From the NCBI GenBank assembly GCA_902461995.1, contig CABQAA010000018.1, forward strand, positions 1-14,051: DNA of 14,051 bases. Reading direction: 5' to 3'. Below are positions 7,964 to 14,051 of the stretch, one piece after another. Each line of letters opens with the position of its first letter. Positions within the stretch are counted from its first letter, which is position 1. Under the pieces are notes generated by a model. The model ran no database searches and was not told where the DNA came from. It worked only from the letters and a program-made list of their open reading frames with translations. This DNA is from an uncultured Oscillospiraceae bacterium. Lineage in GTDB: Bacteria; Bacillota; Clostridia; Oscillospirales; Acutalibacteraceae. The position numbers and the translations under genes are program-made.

Positions 7964-9406
7964 TTATTGGCATTTTTTGAGCACATCACAAAGCAATTCG
8001 AAAATCTCCTTGGTGGAGGAGATGCTTAGTTTTTCATTCACCGTGTGAACGCCAAACATATCCGGACCTATCGCAATACAATCCAGGTCCTCCATTTTTT
8101 CGGCAAAAACCGCGCATTCCAACCCGGCGTGAATGGCGGCAATTTGAGGCTTGTGCCCAAACTTTTCACAAAAAGCATCTGTATATAATTTTTGGAGCGG
8201 AGAATCCTTTTTAAATTCCCAAGGCGCGTATCGGCCGGAAATTTCGAAACTGCAATCGTTATAGGAGGCAAACACGGCGAGTCTGTCCTCCAAAAAAGCC
8301 AGAGCGGATTTCTTATCACTTCTCAGTGCGTACTGCATAACAATCCCGTCCGCCGCTGTCATCAGAATCCCCAAGTTTAATGAAGTTTCAACCAAACCTT
8401 CTATTTCTGCACTCATGTCCACCACACCGTTCGGCGTTGTCAACAACATATACAACAGCTTGTCCCGCGCAGCAGAATCCAAAACCTCAAAATCGCCTGC
8501 CGCTTCTGTCGTTAAACGGATCGAGCAATGTTCTTCTCTGTCTCGGATTTCTTTTTTTACAACAGAGACATAATCTTCAATGAAATTTATAAAGCTTTCC
8601 GCGTCTTCCGCTACAAGCTCTGCTTTACAGCAAAAGGGAATGGCGTTTCCTTTTGTTCCGCCATTGATTTTCATGATATCAAATGGCGTCGCTTTTTTCG
8701 CATAATTCAGAATTCGCCCTGCCAACACATTGGCATTTACGCGGCCCTTATCGATCTCAACGCCGGAATGTCCACCCTTTAAATCTTGGATCTCCAACGA
8801 TATTTTCGTACCGTGTATGACTTTTTTGCCGATCGGAAGGAAAAGTCTGAAATCGCTGCCTCCCGCGCAGGATACGGTTAGAAGATCGGCTTCCTCCGCA
8901 TCCAGATTGATCATTTTTCTGCCTTTTAAAACGGCAGTGTCCAGCTTTTTGGCCCCAATCATTCCTATTTCTTCATCGGTTGTAAAAACGGCCTCAATCG
9001 GAGGATGCGATAACTCTTTACTCGCCAGAATGGCCATGATCATCGATACGGCAATGCCGTTATCTGCGCCTAAGGTCGTGCCTTTCGCTTTTATAAAATC
9101 GCCGTCTGTAAAAGTCTCTATCCCGTCTTTTGCAAAGTCAACGGTTGAGTTTTCTGTTTTCTGGCATACCATGTCAAGGTGTCCCTGAAGAATAACCGGC
9201 TCGGCATTTTCATATCCTTTTGTGCCCGGCTTATAAATCACCACATTTTTTGCCTCATCGCAAACGACCTTTAAATCGTTTTCTTCTGCAAACTGAACGC
9301 AGTGTTCACATAGGGCCGCCATATCGCCTGAGCCGTGCGGGATGGCACATATTTTTTCAAAGTAACGAAATACCGCCGCAGATTCAGCCTGAAGCACTTT
9401 TTTCAT
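7964..9406 (-). CDS. pepD: Aminoacyl-histidine dipeptidase (peptidase M20C, PepD)
   Basis: A 480-residue cytosolic metallo-dipeptidase of broad specificity, including Xaa-His dipeptides; the length is normal for PepD (about 480-490). The di-zinc M20 motifs are all present: GHLDMV with H76 and D78, GADNGIA with bridging D115, the catalytic pair TTDEEIGM with E145 and E146, NLDAEE with D169, HAGLECAVF with H426, and GVHTVNE with H454. No signal peptide is seen. The ATG at 9406 has AGAGG eight bases upstream. It is the first gene of the minus-strand operon pepD-OPT-pqqD, and a promoter candidate lies at 9473-9501. Together with the transporter it would release amino acids, including histidine, from imported peptides. 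The codon composition is less GC-rich than in the flanking manA and glgP. Confidence 0.96.
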   Translation of the reverse strand: MKKVLQAESAAVFRYFEKICAIPHGSGDMAALCEHCVQFAEENDLKVVCDEAKNVVIYKPGTKGYENAEPVILQGHLDMVCQKTENSTVDFAKDGIETFTDGDFIKAKGTTLGADNGIAVSMIMAILASKELSHPPIEAVFTTDEEIGMIGAKKLDTAVLKGRKMINLDAEEADLLTVSCAGGSDFRLFLPIGKKVIHGTKISLEIQDLKGGHSGVEIDKGRVNANVLAGRILNYAKKATPFDIMKINGGTKGNAIPFCCKAELVAEDAESFINFIEDYVSVVKKEIRDREEHCSIRLTTEAAGDFEVLDSAARDKLLYMLLTTPNGVVDMSAEIEGLVETSLNLGILMTAADGIVMQYALRSDKKSALAFLEDRLAVFASYNDCSFEISGRYAPWEFKKDSPLQKLYTDAFCEKFGHKPQIAAIHAGLECAVFAEKMEDLDCIAIGPDMFGVHTVNEKLSISSTKEIFELLCDVLKKCQ

Positions 9407-9472
9407 CGTATAACCTCTTCAAACTTTTTATAAAGATATTTCACGCAGCAAAATAAAAACACATTTTATGAT

Positions 9473-9501
9473 AGCATACCATGTTGCGCTAAAAAAATCA
9501 A
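9473..9501 (-). promoter_or_regulatory. Candidate promoter of the pepD operon
   Basis: On the minus strand TTGATT (9496-9501) and TATGCT (9473-9478) are spaced by 17 bases, about 70 bases before the pepD start. The region lies just after the tRNA terminator, so the operon needs its own promoter. No clear operator repeat is seen. Confidence 0.55.
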
Positions 9502-9518
9502 TTTTCTTCACACAATAG

Positions 9519-9557
9519 AAAACACTCGATACCGCCAAACGCGGTATCGAGTGTTTT
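9519..9557 (-). terminator. Terminator of the tRNA-Ser transcript
   Basis: A perfect 17-bp stem (arms 9519-9535 and 9541-9557) with a five-base loop overlaps the last base of the tRNA CCA end. On the minus strand it ends in TTTTCTATTG. It should separate the tRNA transcript from the pepD operon. Confidence 0.88.
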
Positions 9558-9645
9558 GGCGGAAGCGGTGGGATTCGAACCCACGAGCCCGTGAGGGCTA
9601 CCTGATTTCGAGTCAGGCCCGTTATGACCACTTCGATACGCTTCC
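9557..9645 (-). tRNA. tRNA-Ser (anticodon CGA), intact
   Basis: An 89-nt serine tRNA with encoded CCA. Acceptor strands GGAAGCG (9639-9645) and CGCTTCC (9561-9567) pair fully. The anticodon stem is CCTGA/TCAGG around loop CTCGAAA (anticodon CGA, reads UCG), the long variable arm AGCCC-TCAC-GGGCT identifies a class II tRNA, and the T arm is GTGGG-TTCGAAT-CCCAC with discriminator G. It lies 79 bases after the broken tRNA-Ser, and I see no promoter between them, so it is probably transcribed from the promoter at 9743-9771. Its sequence differs from the split tRNA-Ser outside the anticodon loop and T loop, so it is not a simple duplicate. Confidence 0.97.
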
Positions 9646-9659
9646 GTATTCGATTTTTG

Positions 9660-9724
9660 TGCCGGAGAGTACCGAAAAAATGTGATTTCGAGTGCTGCAC
9701 CTTCGACCACTCGGACAACTCTCC
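9660..9724 (-). pseudogene. Broken tRNA-Ser(CGA): 5' half joined to a truncated 3' end
   Basis: The 5' half at 9686-9724 is a normal serine tRNA: acceptor GGAGAGT (9718-9724), D arm TCC-GAGTGGTCGAA-GGT, 5' anticodon stem CAGCA and loop CTCGAAA. After the loop comes TCACATTTTTTCGGT in place of the 3' anticodon stem, variable arm and T arm. Then ACTCTCC (9664-9670) perfectly complements the acceptor strand, followed by G and GCA where GCCA would be expected. There is no T arm, so it cannot be a working tRNA. The true partner of the 5' half is at 5388-5443. The acceptor-like ACTCTCC could be left from a 3' half brought in by the inserted element and later shortened, or could be chance. Confidence 0.85.
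9685..9692 (-). repeat. att-like 8-base core, right copy
   Basis: CTCGAAAT on the minus strand, matching the copy at 5436-5443. It lies in the anticodon loop of the tRNA 5' half and marks the point where the sequence leaves the tRNA. The intact tRNA at 9557-9645 carries the same bases at 9605-9612 as part of its own anticodon loop. Confidence 0.5.
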
Positions 9725-9742
9725 CGATATACAGTGCTTCTA

Positions 9743-9771
9743 ATTATAAAAGACTAGTCCGCGTTTGTCAA
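9743..9771 (-). promoter_or_regulatory. Consensus sigma-A promoter of the tRNA-Ser genes
   Basis: On the minus strand TTGACA (9766-9771) and TATAAT (9743-9748), both exact consensus, are separated by 17 bases. The predicted start is near 9736, about 12 bases before the 5' end of the broken tRNA. It is the natural promoter of the split tRNA-Ser gene and probably now drives the intact tRNA downstream. Confidence 0.9.
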
Positions 9772-9799
9772 CCGTGAATTGGCCGCGGTGCTCACAAAA

Positions 9800-10288
9800 T
9801 CAGGCCAGGCGTCCCTTTGTCCGCAAAGCCGGAAATCCCCATTGCCGGAGTGCCTCATACACGCCGACGGCCACGGTGTTGGACAGATTTAGGGAACGCG
9901 CTGCATCATCGTCCAGCATCGGAAGGCGGACACAGGCGTCAAGGTTCTGCCGGAGAAGTTCCTCCGGCAGTCCGGCCGTCTCCTTGCCAAAAACCAGATA
10001 GGCCCCATCGGGGTACGACACATCGGAATAGATGCGTCCGCCTTTCGTGGTGAAATAGAAAAAAGGGCCGGCGTTACGGGAAAAGAACTCTTCGAGGTTT
10101 TCATACGTGGTGATGTCCAGCAAATGCCAATAATCAAGACCGGCCCGTTTGAGCTGGCGGTCATCGATGGAAAAGCCGAGCGGCCCCACCAGGTGCAAAT
10201 GGCAGCCGGTTGCCGCACAGGTGCGGCTGATATTGCCCGTATTCTGCGGGATTTGCGGTTCGACCAGCACAACATGCAGTTGCGGCAT
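9800..10288 (-). CDS. trmL: tRNA (cytidine(34)-2'-O)-methyltransferase TrmL
   Basis: A 162-residue SPOUT-class enzyme that transfers a methyl group from SAM to the ribose of the wobble base; in E. coli the targets are two leucine tRNAs. Motif 1 is PQIPQNTGNISRTC (11-24), motif 2 is YLVFGKETAGLP (98-109) and motif 3 is RSLNLSNTVAVGVYEALRQ (131-149). The last two form the knotted SAM site. The length is typical of TrmL, with no extra RNA-binding domain. I chose the ATG at 10288 because AAGGAGG lies just upstream; the longer frame to 10318 overlaps manA and lacks this support. It is 14 bases downstream of manA, probably co-transcribed. It ends about 30 bases before the tRNA-Ser promoter, with no clear terminator between them. 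Confidence 0.95.
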   Translation of the reverse strand: MPQLHVVLVEPQIPQNTGNISRTCAATGCHLHLVGPLGFSIDDRQLKRAGLDYWHLLDITTYENLEEFFSRNAGPFFYFTTKGGRIYSDVSYPDGAYLVFGKETAGLPEELLRQNLDACVRLPMLDDDAARSLNLSNTVAVGVYEALRQWGFPALRTKGRLA

Positions 10289-10302
10289 GACGCCCCCTCC
10301 TT

Positions 10303-11265
10303 TTATACCCGGCTGCACAGCAGTTGCAGGGTTCCTTTGATCGGAACCGTGAGTCCGGCCGGCAAAAACACACTGGCGCCTTTGCGAAGCGTCAGCTCAC
10401 CGTCCGGCCATGTGATCGTCCCCTCTCCCTCGAGACAGAGAAGCGCTGTAAAGCTCTCCGCACAGCCGACCCGCACCTGTCCGTCCACCTCGAGCAGCTC
10501 GGCGGTGAACAAGTCACAGGAGGCAAGGGGCCGGAGCGTTCCGCCCGGCACAGGCGATATCCGCCCCACCGCTCCATAGGGAATCTGCGGAGGCACCGTC
10601 ACCGTCACATCCACCGCCTTGTCCACATGCAGTTCACGGGGCTTCCCATCAGGACCGAGGCGCCCGTAGTCGGACACCCGATAGGTGGTATTCGAATTCT
10701 GCTGGACCTCCGCGATTAGGATCCCTTCCCCGATCGCATGCAACGTCCCCGCCGGAATAAAAAACACGTCTCCCGGATGGACCGGGACCTGGTTGCAGAC
10801 CTCCGGAAGCGAATCCTCCTCGATATGGCGGCGGAATTCTCCCCGGGTCATGCCGCAGTTCACGCCATATACCAGCTTGGAGCCCGGTTCGCAGTCGACG
10901 ACATACCACATTTCCGTTTTGCCGTATTCGCCTTCCACCCGGACGGCGTACGCATCATCGGGATGCACCTGGACCGAAAGAGGCGCGCGCGCGTCGATGA
11001 GTTTGATGAGCAGGGGGAAATATGGAAAGCTGGACGCCCGACGGCCGAGTACGCTTGTTCCCCAATTCTCCAAGACCTCCGGCAGGGTCCGGCCCGCGAG
11101 GGGACCGTTCGCCACCAACGAGGGACCATCCTTATGGCAGGAGAGCACCCACGCCTCCGCGGCGGTCGGGCCCTCCGCCCGAAACCCAAAGTCTTTCAGC
11201 AGGCGATCGCCGCCCCATATATAATCCTTCAAGCAAGGAGTTAAAAGCAAAGGATACCAATCCAT
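10303..11265 (-). CDS. manA: Mannose-6-phosphate isomerase, class I (short Firmicute form)
   Basis: A 320-residue cupin-type zinc enzyme that interconverts mannose 6-phosphate and fructose 6-phosphate in the cytosol. The length matches the short Bacillus-type ManA (about 315). Zinc ligands are visible: Q99 and H101 in SVQVHPDD, E118 in GKTEMWYV and H176 in PAGTLHAIGEG. The active-site arginine is R196 in TYRVSDYGR. The N-terminal KDYIWGGDRL (13-22) is also typical. I chose the ATG at 11265 (MDWYPLLLTP) because AAAGGCGG precedes it; the longer frame to 11370 runs through its promoter. It lies first in a probable manA-trmL operon, divergent from the phosphorylase gene. Confidence 0.95.
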   Translation of the reverse strand: MDWYPLLLTPCLKDYIWGGDRLLKDFGFRAEGPTAAEAWVLSCHKDGPSLVANGPLAGRTLPEVLENWGTSVLGRRASSFPYFPLLIKLIDARAPLSVQVHPDDAYAVRVEGEYGKTEMWYVVDCEPGSKLVYGVNCGMTRGEFRRHIEEDSLPEVCNQVPVHPGDVFFIPAGTLHAIGEGILIAEVQQNSNTTYRVSDYGRLGPDGKPRELHVDKAVDVTVTVPPQIPYGAVGRISPVPGGTLRPLASCDLFTAELLEVDGQVRVGCAESFTALLCLEGEGTITWPDGELTLRKGASVFLPAGLTVPIKGTLQLLCSRV

Positions 11266-11308
11266 CTGTGTTCCGCCTTTCTCAAAAATAGACCGTATAC
11301 ACCTTTCC

Positions 11309-11337
11309 ATTTTACTCCATCCCTCCCGCTCTGGCAA
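11309..11337 (-). promoter_or_regulatory. Candidate promoter of manA-trmL
   Basis: On the minus strand TTGCCA (11332-11337) and TAAAAT (11309-11314) are spaced by 17 bases. The predicted start is near 11302, about 37 bases before the manA ATG. The 22-base palindrome at 11343-11364 lies directly upstream of the -35 element. Confidence 0.6.
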
Positions 11338-11342
11338 TGCCT

Positions 11343-11364
11343 GGAATGGAATTTTCTCCATTCC
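11343..11364. promoter_or_regulatory. Operator-like palindrome between manA and glgP
   Basis: GGAATGGA and TCCATTCC form a perfect inverted repeat with a six-base spacer. It lies about 5 bases upstream of the manA -35 box and 116 bases upstream of the glgP -35 box. It could be a regulator-binding site, but I do not recognise it as a known operator. Confidence 0.4.
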
Positions 11365-11386
11365 GCCCATAATCCGCTTTTATTGC

Positions 11387-11413
11387 AGCACAAAAACCGC
11401 CTGTTTTTGTGCT
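11387..11413. repeat. Inverted repeat in the manA-glgP spacer
   Basis: AGCACAAAAAC and GTTTTTGTGCT pair perfectly over 11 bp with a five-base spacer. No T run follows on either strand, so it is not an obvious terminator. It may be a second operator or an upstream element of either promoter. The rest of the 302-bp spacer shows nothing further. Confidence 0.4.
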
Positions 11414-11479
11414 TGTTGACTATAAAAATCTCCTAATCGTGGGAAATCAGGAAATGTTTTTAGATGATATGGAGAACTA

Positions 11480-11508
11480 TTGCGGTTTCAGCATGGATTG
11501 TATATAAT
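11480..11508 (+). promoter_or_regulatory. Promoter of the phosphorylase gene
   Basis: TTGCGG (11480-11485) and TATAAT (11503-11508) are spaced by 17 bases, and the -10 is exact consensus. Transcription would start near 11515, giving a leader of about 53 bases with a small CCTCG/CGAGG hairpin at 11519-11532 before the ribosome site. Confidence 0.72.
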
Positions 11509-11567
11509 AGTAGAAGGTCCTCGCTGCCGAGGGCATATTGTACTGTCAGACAGAAAGGAAATGCGTT

Positions 11568-14015
11568 ATGGCGAAAACATATACGGCCTCCACCCCTGTT
11601 CCCTCGGAAACCGCCGAAACGAAAGCGCTGCGGAATGCCTTGACGGCAAAACTGCTTCACAATTTTTCCGTCCAGCCCGAAAGTGCGACAAACGAACATT
11701 TCTACAACGCCCTGGTCCTGGTCTTGCGGGACCGGATGCGTTCGGACCGGGTGGGGTATATTCGGGAAGCCCGTGAACAGCAGAGCAAGCAGGTCTATTA
11801 TCTCTGCATGGAATTTCTGATGGGCCGCTCGCTGAAAAATACGCTGTATAATCTCAATCTGACCGATGAGGCCCGCGCCGTTCTGGACGGCTTCGGCGTC
11901 AAACTCGATTCTCTGTACGAGCTCGAGCCGGACGCGGGGCTGGGCAACGGCGGCCTCGGACGGCTGGCGGCCTGCTTCCTGGACGGTCTCGCCACCGCGG
12001 GCATGCCGGCCATCGGGTATTCCCTTTTGTACGAATACGGTATCTTCCGTCAGAAGCTGGTGGACGGCTGGCAGACCGAACTGCCCGATTTCTGGCTGCC
12101 GGGCGGGCGCAGCTGGCTGCTGCCCCGTCCTGAGCTGACCAAGGAGGTCCACTTCGACGGACACATCGACGAATGGTGGGACGCGGGCGGCTTCCACCAT
12201 GTGGAACACCGCGATGCCACCGTCGTCATCGCCCAGGCCTACGACATGATGGTCGCGGGCAAGGACGGCCGGGGCGTGTCCACCCTGCGTCTGTGGAAGT
12301 CCACGGCACCCGGCATGGATATGTCCCTGTTCAACCAGGGCGAATATATGCGGGCGATGGAGCAAAAGGCCATGGCCGAGGTCATCACGCAGGTGCTCTA
12401 TCCCGCGGATAATCACCGTGAGGGCAAGAGCCTGCGGCTGTCCCAGCAGTATTTCCTCGTCTCCGCTTCGGTCCAGGACATCGTCCGCCGCCACCTTGAT
12501 GCCTACGGCACCCTCGACAATCTGCCCGACATGGCGGCCATCCATATCAACGATACCCATCCCACCCTGGCCATTCCTGAGCTGATGCGCATTCTGCTCG
12601 ATGAGTGCGGCTACAGCTGGGACGCCGCCTGGGACATCGTGTCCCGCACCGTCGCCTATACGAATCACACCGTGATGGCTGAGGCGCTCGAATGCTGGCC
12701 GGAAGATCTCTTTAGCCAGCGTTTGCCCCGGATCTACCAGATCGTGCACGAGATCAACAACCGCTTCAGTGCCGAGATGATGGAGGAAACCGGCGGCGAT
12801 GTCGAAAAGGTCAGCCGCATGGCGATCATCAGCTTCGGCCTGATTAAAATGGCGAATCTGTGCGTCGCCGCCGCCCATTCGGTCAACGGCGTCTCCCGGC
12901 TGCACAGCGACATCCTGAAAAAAGAGGTGTTCCACGACGCCTATACCGTGATGCCGGGCAAATTCACGAATGTGACGAACGGCATCGCCCACCGCCGCTG
13001 GCTCTGCCAGGCGAACCCCGGCCTGACGGCCTTTATCAAAGACCGGATCGGGGACGGCTTCGTCCTGCACGCGGAGGAGCTGGAAAAGCTGAAGCCCTAT
13101 GCCGCGGACAAAGCCTCCCTGGATGAGTTCATGGCCATCAAGCGCCGGAACAAGGAACGCCTCGCGGAGTATATCCGCAAGGCAAACGGCGTCTCGATCG
13201 ATCCGGATTCCCTGTTCGACATCCAGGTCAAGCGCCTGCACGAATACAAGCGCCAGCACCTCAATGCCCTGCACATCCTCCACACCTATCTCACCCTCAA
13301 GGAGAATCCGTCGATGGATTTCGTGCCCCGCACCTATCTCTTCGGCGCGAAATCCGCTCCCGGCTATTATCTGGCCAAGGAAATCATCCGTTTCATCTGC
13401 AATCTCGCCAAGGAGATCGACTCCGACCCGGCCGTGCGGGATAAACTCAAGGTCGTGTATCTCGAGGATTATCGGGTGACCCTCGCCGAACTGCTGATGC
13501 CTGCCGCGGACATCAGCGAGCAGATTTCCCTCGCCGGCACCGAAGCGAGCGGCACGGGTAACATGAAGCTGATGATGAACGGCGCCGTAACCCTCGGTAC
13601 CCTGGACGGCGCCAACGTGGAAATCTACGAGCAGGTCGGGTCCGACAACATCTTCCTGTTCGGCATGAAGGCCGAAGAGGTCGAGGCTCTCAAGCAGCAG
13701 GGGTACCGGCCGCGCGACATCTACAACGCCAATCCGCGTATCCATCGGGCCATCGACCGGATGTTCCAGGGCTTCGGCGGACGCACCTATGGGGAGATCG
13801 CGGGATCCCTGACAAGCAACGATCCCTATATGGTGCTGGCAGATTTCGAGGATTACTCCCGTGCTCAGCAGCTCTCCTCCGACACCTACCGCAACCGGGA
13901 CAAATGGGCCGCGATGGCCTTGACCAACACGGCCTGCAGCGGCGTGTTCGCTTCCGACCGCGCCATCGCGGAATATGGGGACAGCATCTGGCACACCCGT
14001 CCCCTGCACGACTGA
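11568..14015 (+). CDS. glgP: Glycogen/maltodextrin phosphorylase
   Basis: An 815-residue GT35 enzyme that releases glucose 1-phosphate from alpha-1,4-glucans using pyridoxal phosphate. The length is normal (about 800-830). Typical blocks are LGNGGLGRLA (125-134), IKRLHEY-type sequence here VKRLHEYKRQHLNALHI, and the PLP-site region GTEASGTGNMK with the cofactor lysine at K667. I chose the ATG at 11568 because GAAAGGAAA precedes it at good distance; the frame opens earlier only with a TTG. The C terminus is complete. It stands alone on the plus strand, divergent from manA. Other glycogen genes are not in the window. Glycogen versus maltodextrin as the main substrate cannot be decided from the sequence. 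The 849-residue reading frame on the opposite strand is a shadow of this GC-rich gene. Confidence 0.96.
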   Translation: MAKTYTASTPVPSETAETKALRNALTAKLLHNFSVQPESATNEHFYNALVLVLRDRMRSDRVGYIREAREQQSKQVYYLCMEFLMGRSLKNTLYNLNLTDEARAVLDGFGVKLDSLYELEPDAGLGNGGLGRLAACFLDGLATAGMPAIGYSLLYEYGIFRQKLVDGWQTELPDFWLPGGRSWLLPRPELTKEVHFDGHIDEWWDAGGFHHVEHRDATVVIAQAYDMMVAGKDGRGVSTLRLWKSTAPGMDMSLFNQGEYMRAMEQKAMAEVITQVLYPADNHREGKSLRLSQQYFLVSASVQDIVRRHLDAYGTLDNLPDMAAIHINDTHPTLAIPELMRILLDECGYSWDAAWDIVSRTVAYTNHTVMAEALECWPEDLFSQRLPRIYQIVHEINNRFSAEMMEETGGDVEKVSRMAIISFGLIKMANLCVAAAHSVNGVSRLHSDILKKEVFHDAYTVMPGKFTNVTNGIAHRRWLCQANPGLTAFIKDRIGDGFVLHAEELEKLKPYAADKASLDEFMAIKRRNKERLAEYIRKANGVSIDPDSLFDIQVKRLHEYKRQHLNALHILHTYLTLKENPSMDFVPRTYLFGAKSAPGYYLAKEIIRFICNLAKEIDSDPAVRDKLKVVYLEDYRVTLAELLMPAADISEQISLAGTEASGTGNMKLMMNGAVTLGTLDGANVEIYEQVGSDNIFLFGMKAEEVEALKQQGYRPRDIYNANPRIHRAIDRMFQGFGGRTYGEIAGSLTSNDPYMVLADFEDYSRAQQLSSDTYRNRDKWAAMALTNTACSGVFASDRAIAEYGDSIWHTRPLHD

Positions 14016-14040
14016 CCGCTGCCGCGGCTTTTCTTCCTCC
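14016..14040 (+). terminator. Weak possible terminator after glgP
   Basis: CCGC (14016-14019) and GCGG (14024-14027) form a short stem with a four-base loop, followed by CTTTTCTTCC. The stem is only four pairs, so this is tentative. Confidence 0.25.
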
Positions 14041-14051
14041 GTATAAAACCC

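Larger units (their letters stand above)
5436..9692. mobile_element. Putative 4.25-kb island inserted in the anticodon loop of tRNA-Ser(CGA)
   Basis: The segment lies between two halves of what was one tRNA-Ser(CGA) gene, with CTCGAAAT at both borders. It carries, on the minus strand, a complete tRNA-Ser(CGA) with its own terminator, then pepD, an OPT transporter and a PqqD-like gene. It is clearly less GC-rich than the flanking sugar-metabolism genes. Tyrosine recombinases are known to use the anticodon loop of tRNA genes as a crossover site. No integrase, relaxase or excisionase is visible, so it would be a stripped remnant, an element mobilised in trans, or a recombination product. The A+T-rich gene at 4391-5251 lies outside this interval and may belong to a second insertion. 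Confidence 0.55.

Noticed and set aside
9428..9718. Minus-strand reading frames of 96 and 70 residues over the tRNA genes
   Set aside because: They are translations of the two tRNA-Ser sequences and the terminator.
5388..9724. Group I intron or trans-spliced split tRNA
   Set aside because: The interval carries its own promoters, a strong terminator at 9519-9557 and three protein genes, so one spliced transcript is unlikely; bacterial trans-splicing of tRNA halves is not a known route.
11460..14009. 849-residue open reading frame on the minus strand opposite glgP
   Set aside because: It mirrors the GC-rich phosphorylase gene codon by codon, is rich in His, Gly, Asp and Val as antisense shadows are, and shows no known domain.
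5258..14051. CRISPR array or insertion sequence
   Set aside because: I found no regularly spaced repeats, no transposase or integrase reading frame, and no long terminal inverted repeats.

Overview
The window looks like chromosomal DNA of a fairly GC-rich member of the Clostridia (Oscillospirales-like; this is inference). The grounds are strong AGGAGG-type ribosome sites, a DUF5696 protein beside CUT1 sugar permeases, a short Firmicute-type ManA, and GC-rich coding sequence at both ends. The middle, roughly 4.39-9.75 kb, is visibly richer in A+T than either flank.

Layout. (1) 1-4061, plus strand: the 3' part of a DUF5696 gene, cut by the left window edge, then two CUT1-type ABC permeases in a translationally coupled operon that ends at a 17-bp GC-rich hairpin. 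(2) 4062-5635: an A+T-rich zone with one unrecognised minus-strand gene (4391-5257, all-helical, perhaps HEPN/DUF5677-like), a terminator-like hairpin, and the detached 3' half of a tRNA-Ser gene (5388-5443). (3) 5631-9406, minus strand: a peptide-use operon, pepD (M20C dipeptidase), an OPT-family peptide transporter and a PqqD/RRE-like protein. (4) 9519-9771, minus strand: a consensus promoter, a broken tRNA-Ser(CGA), an intact tRNA-Ser(CGA) and a strong terminator. (5) 9800-11265, minus strand: manA and trmL. (6) 11266-11567: a divergent control region. (7) 11568-14015, plus strand: a complete glycogen/maltodextrin phosphorylase.

The main observation is that the tRNA-Ser 5' half at 9686-9724 and the 3' half at 5388-5443, on the same strand and 4.25 kb apart, together make a complete 88-nt tRNA-Ser(CGA). 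The sum has matching acceptor and anticodon stems, a GAAA-capped variable arm and one mismatch in the T stem. Both junctions share the 8-base anticodon-loop sequence CTCGAAAT. The simplest reading is that the segment between them entered at the anticodon loop. Inside it, right beside the junction, lies a complete tRNA-Ser(CGA) of different sequence with no clear promoter of its own. It would be transcribed from the old tRNA promoter (TTGACA-17-TATAAT) and would replace the lost decoding function. The cargo appears to be the peptide transporter/dipeptidase operon. No integrase is present.

Functionally, the flanks are carbohydrate genes (sugar import, mannose-6-phosphate isomerase, glycogen phosphorylase) and a tRNA wobble-base methyltransferase. 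The insert adds uptake of small peptides and their hydrolysis to amino acids.
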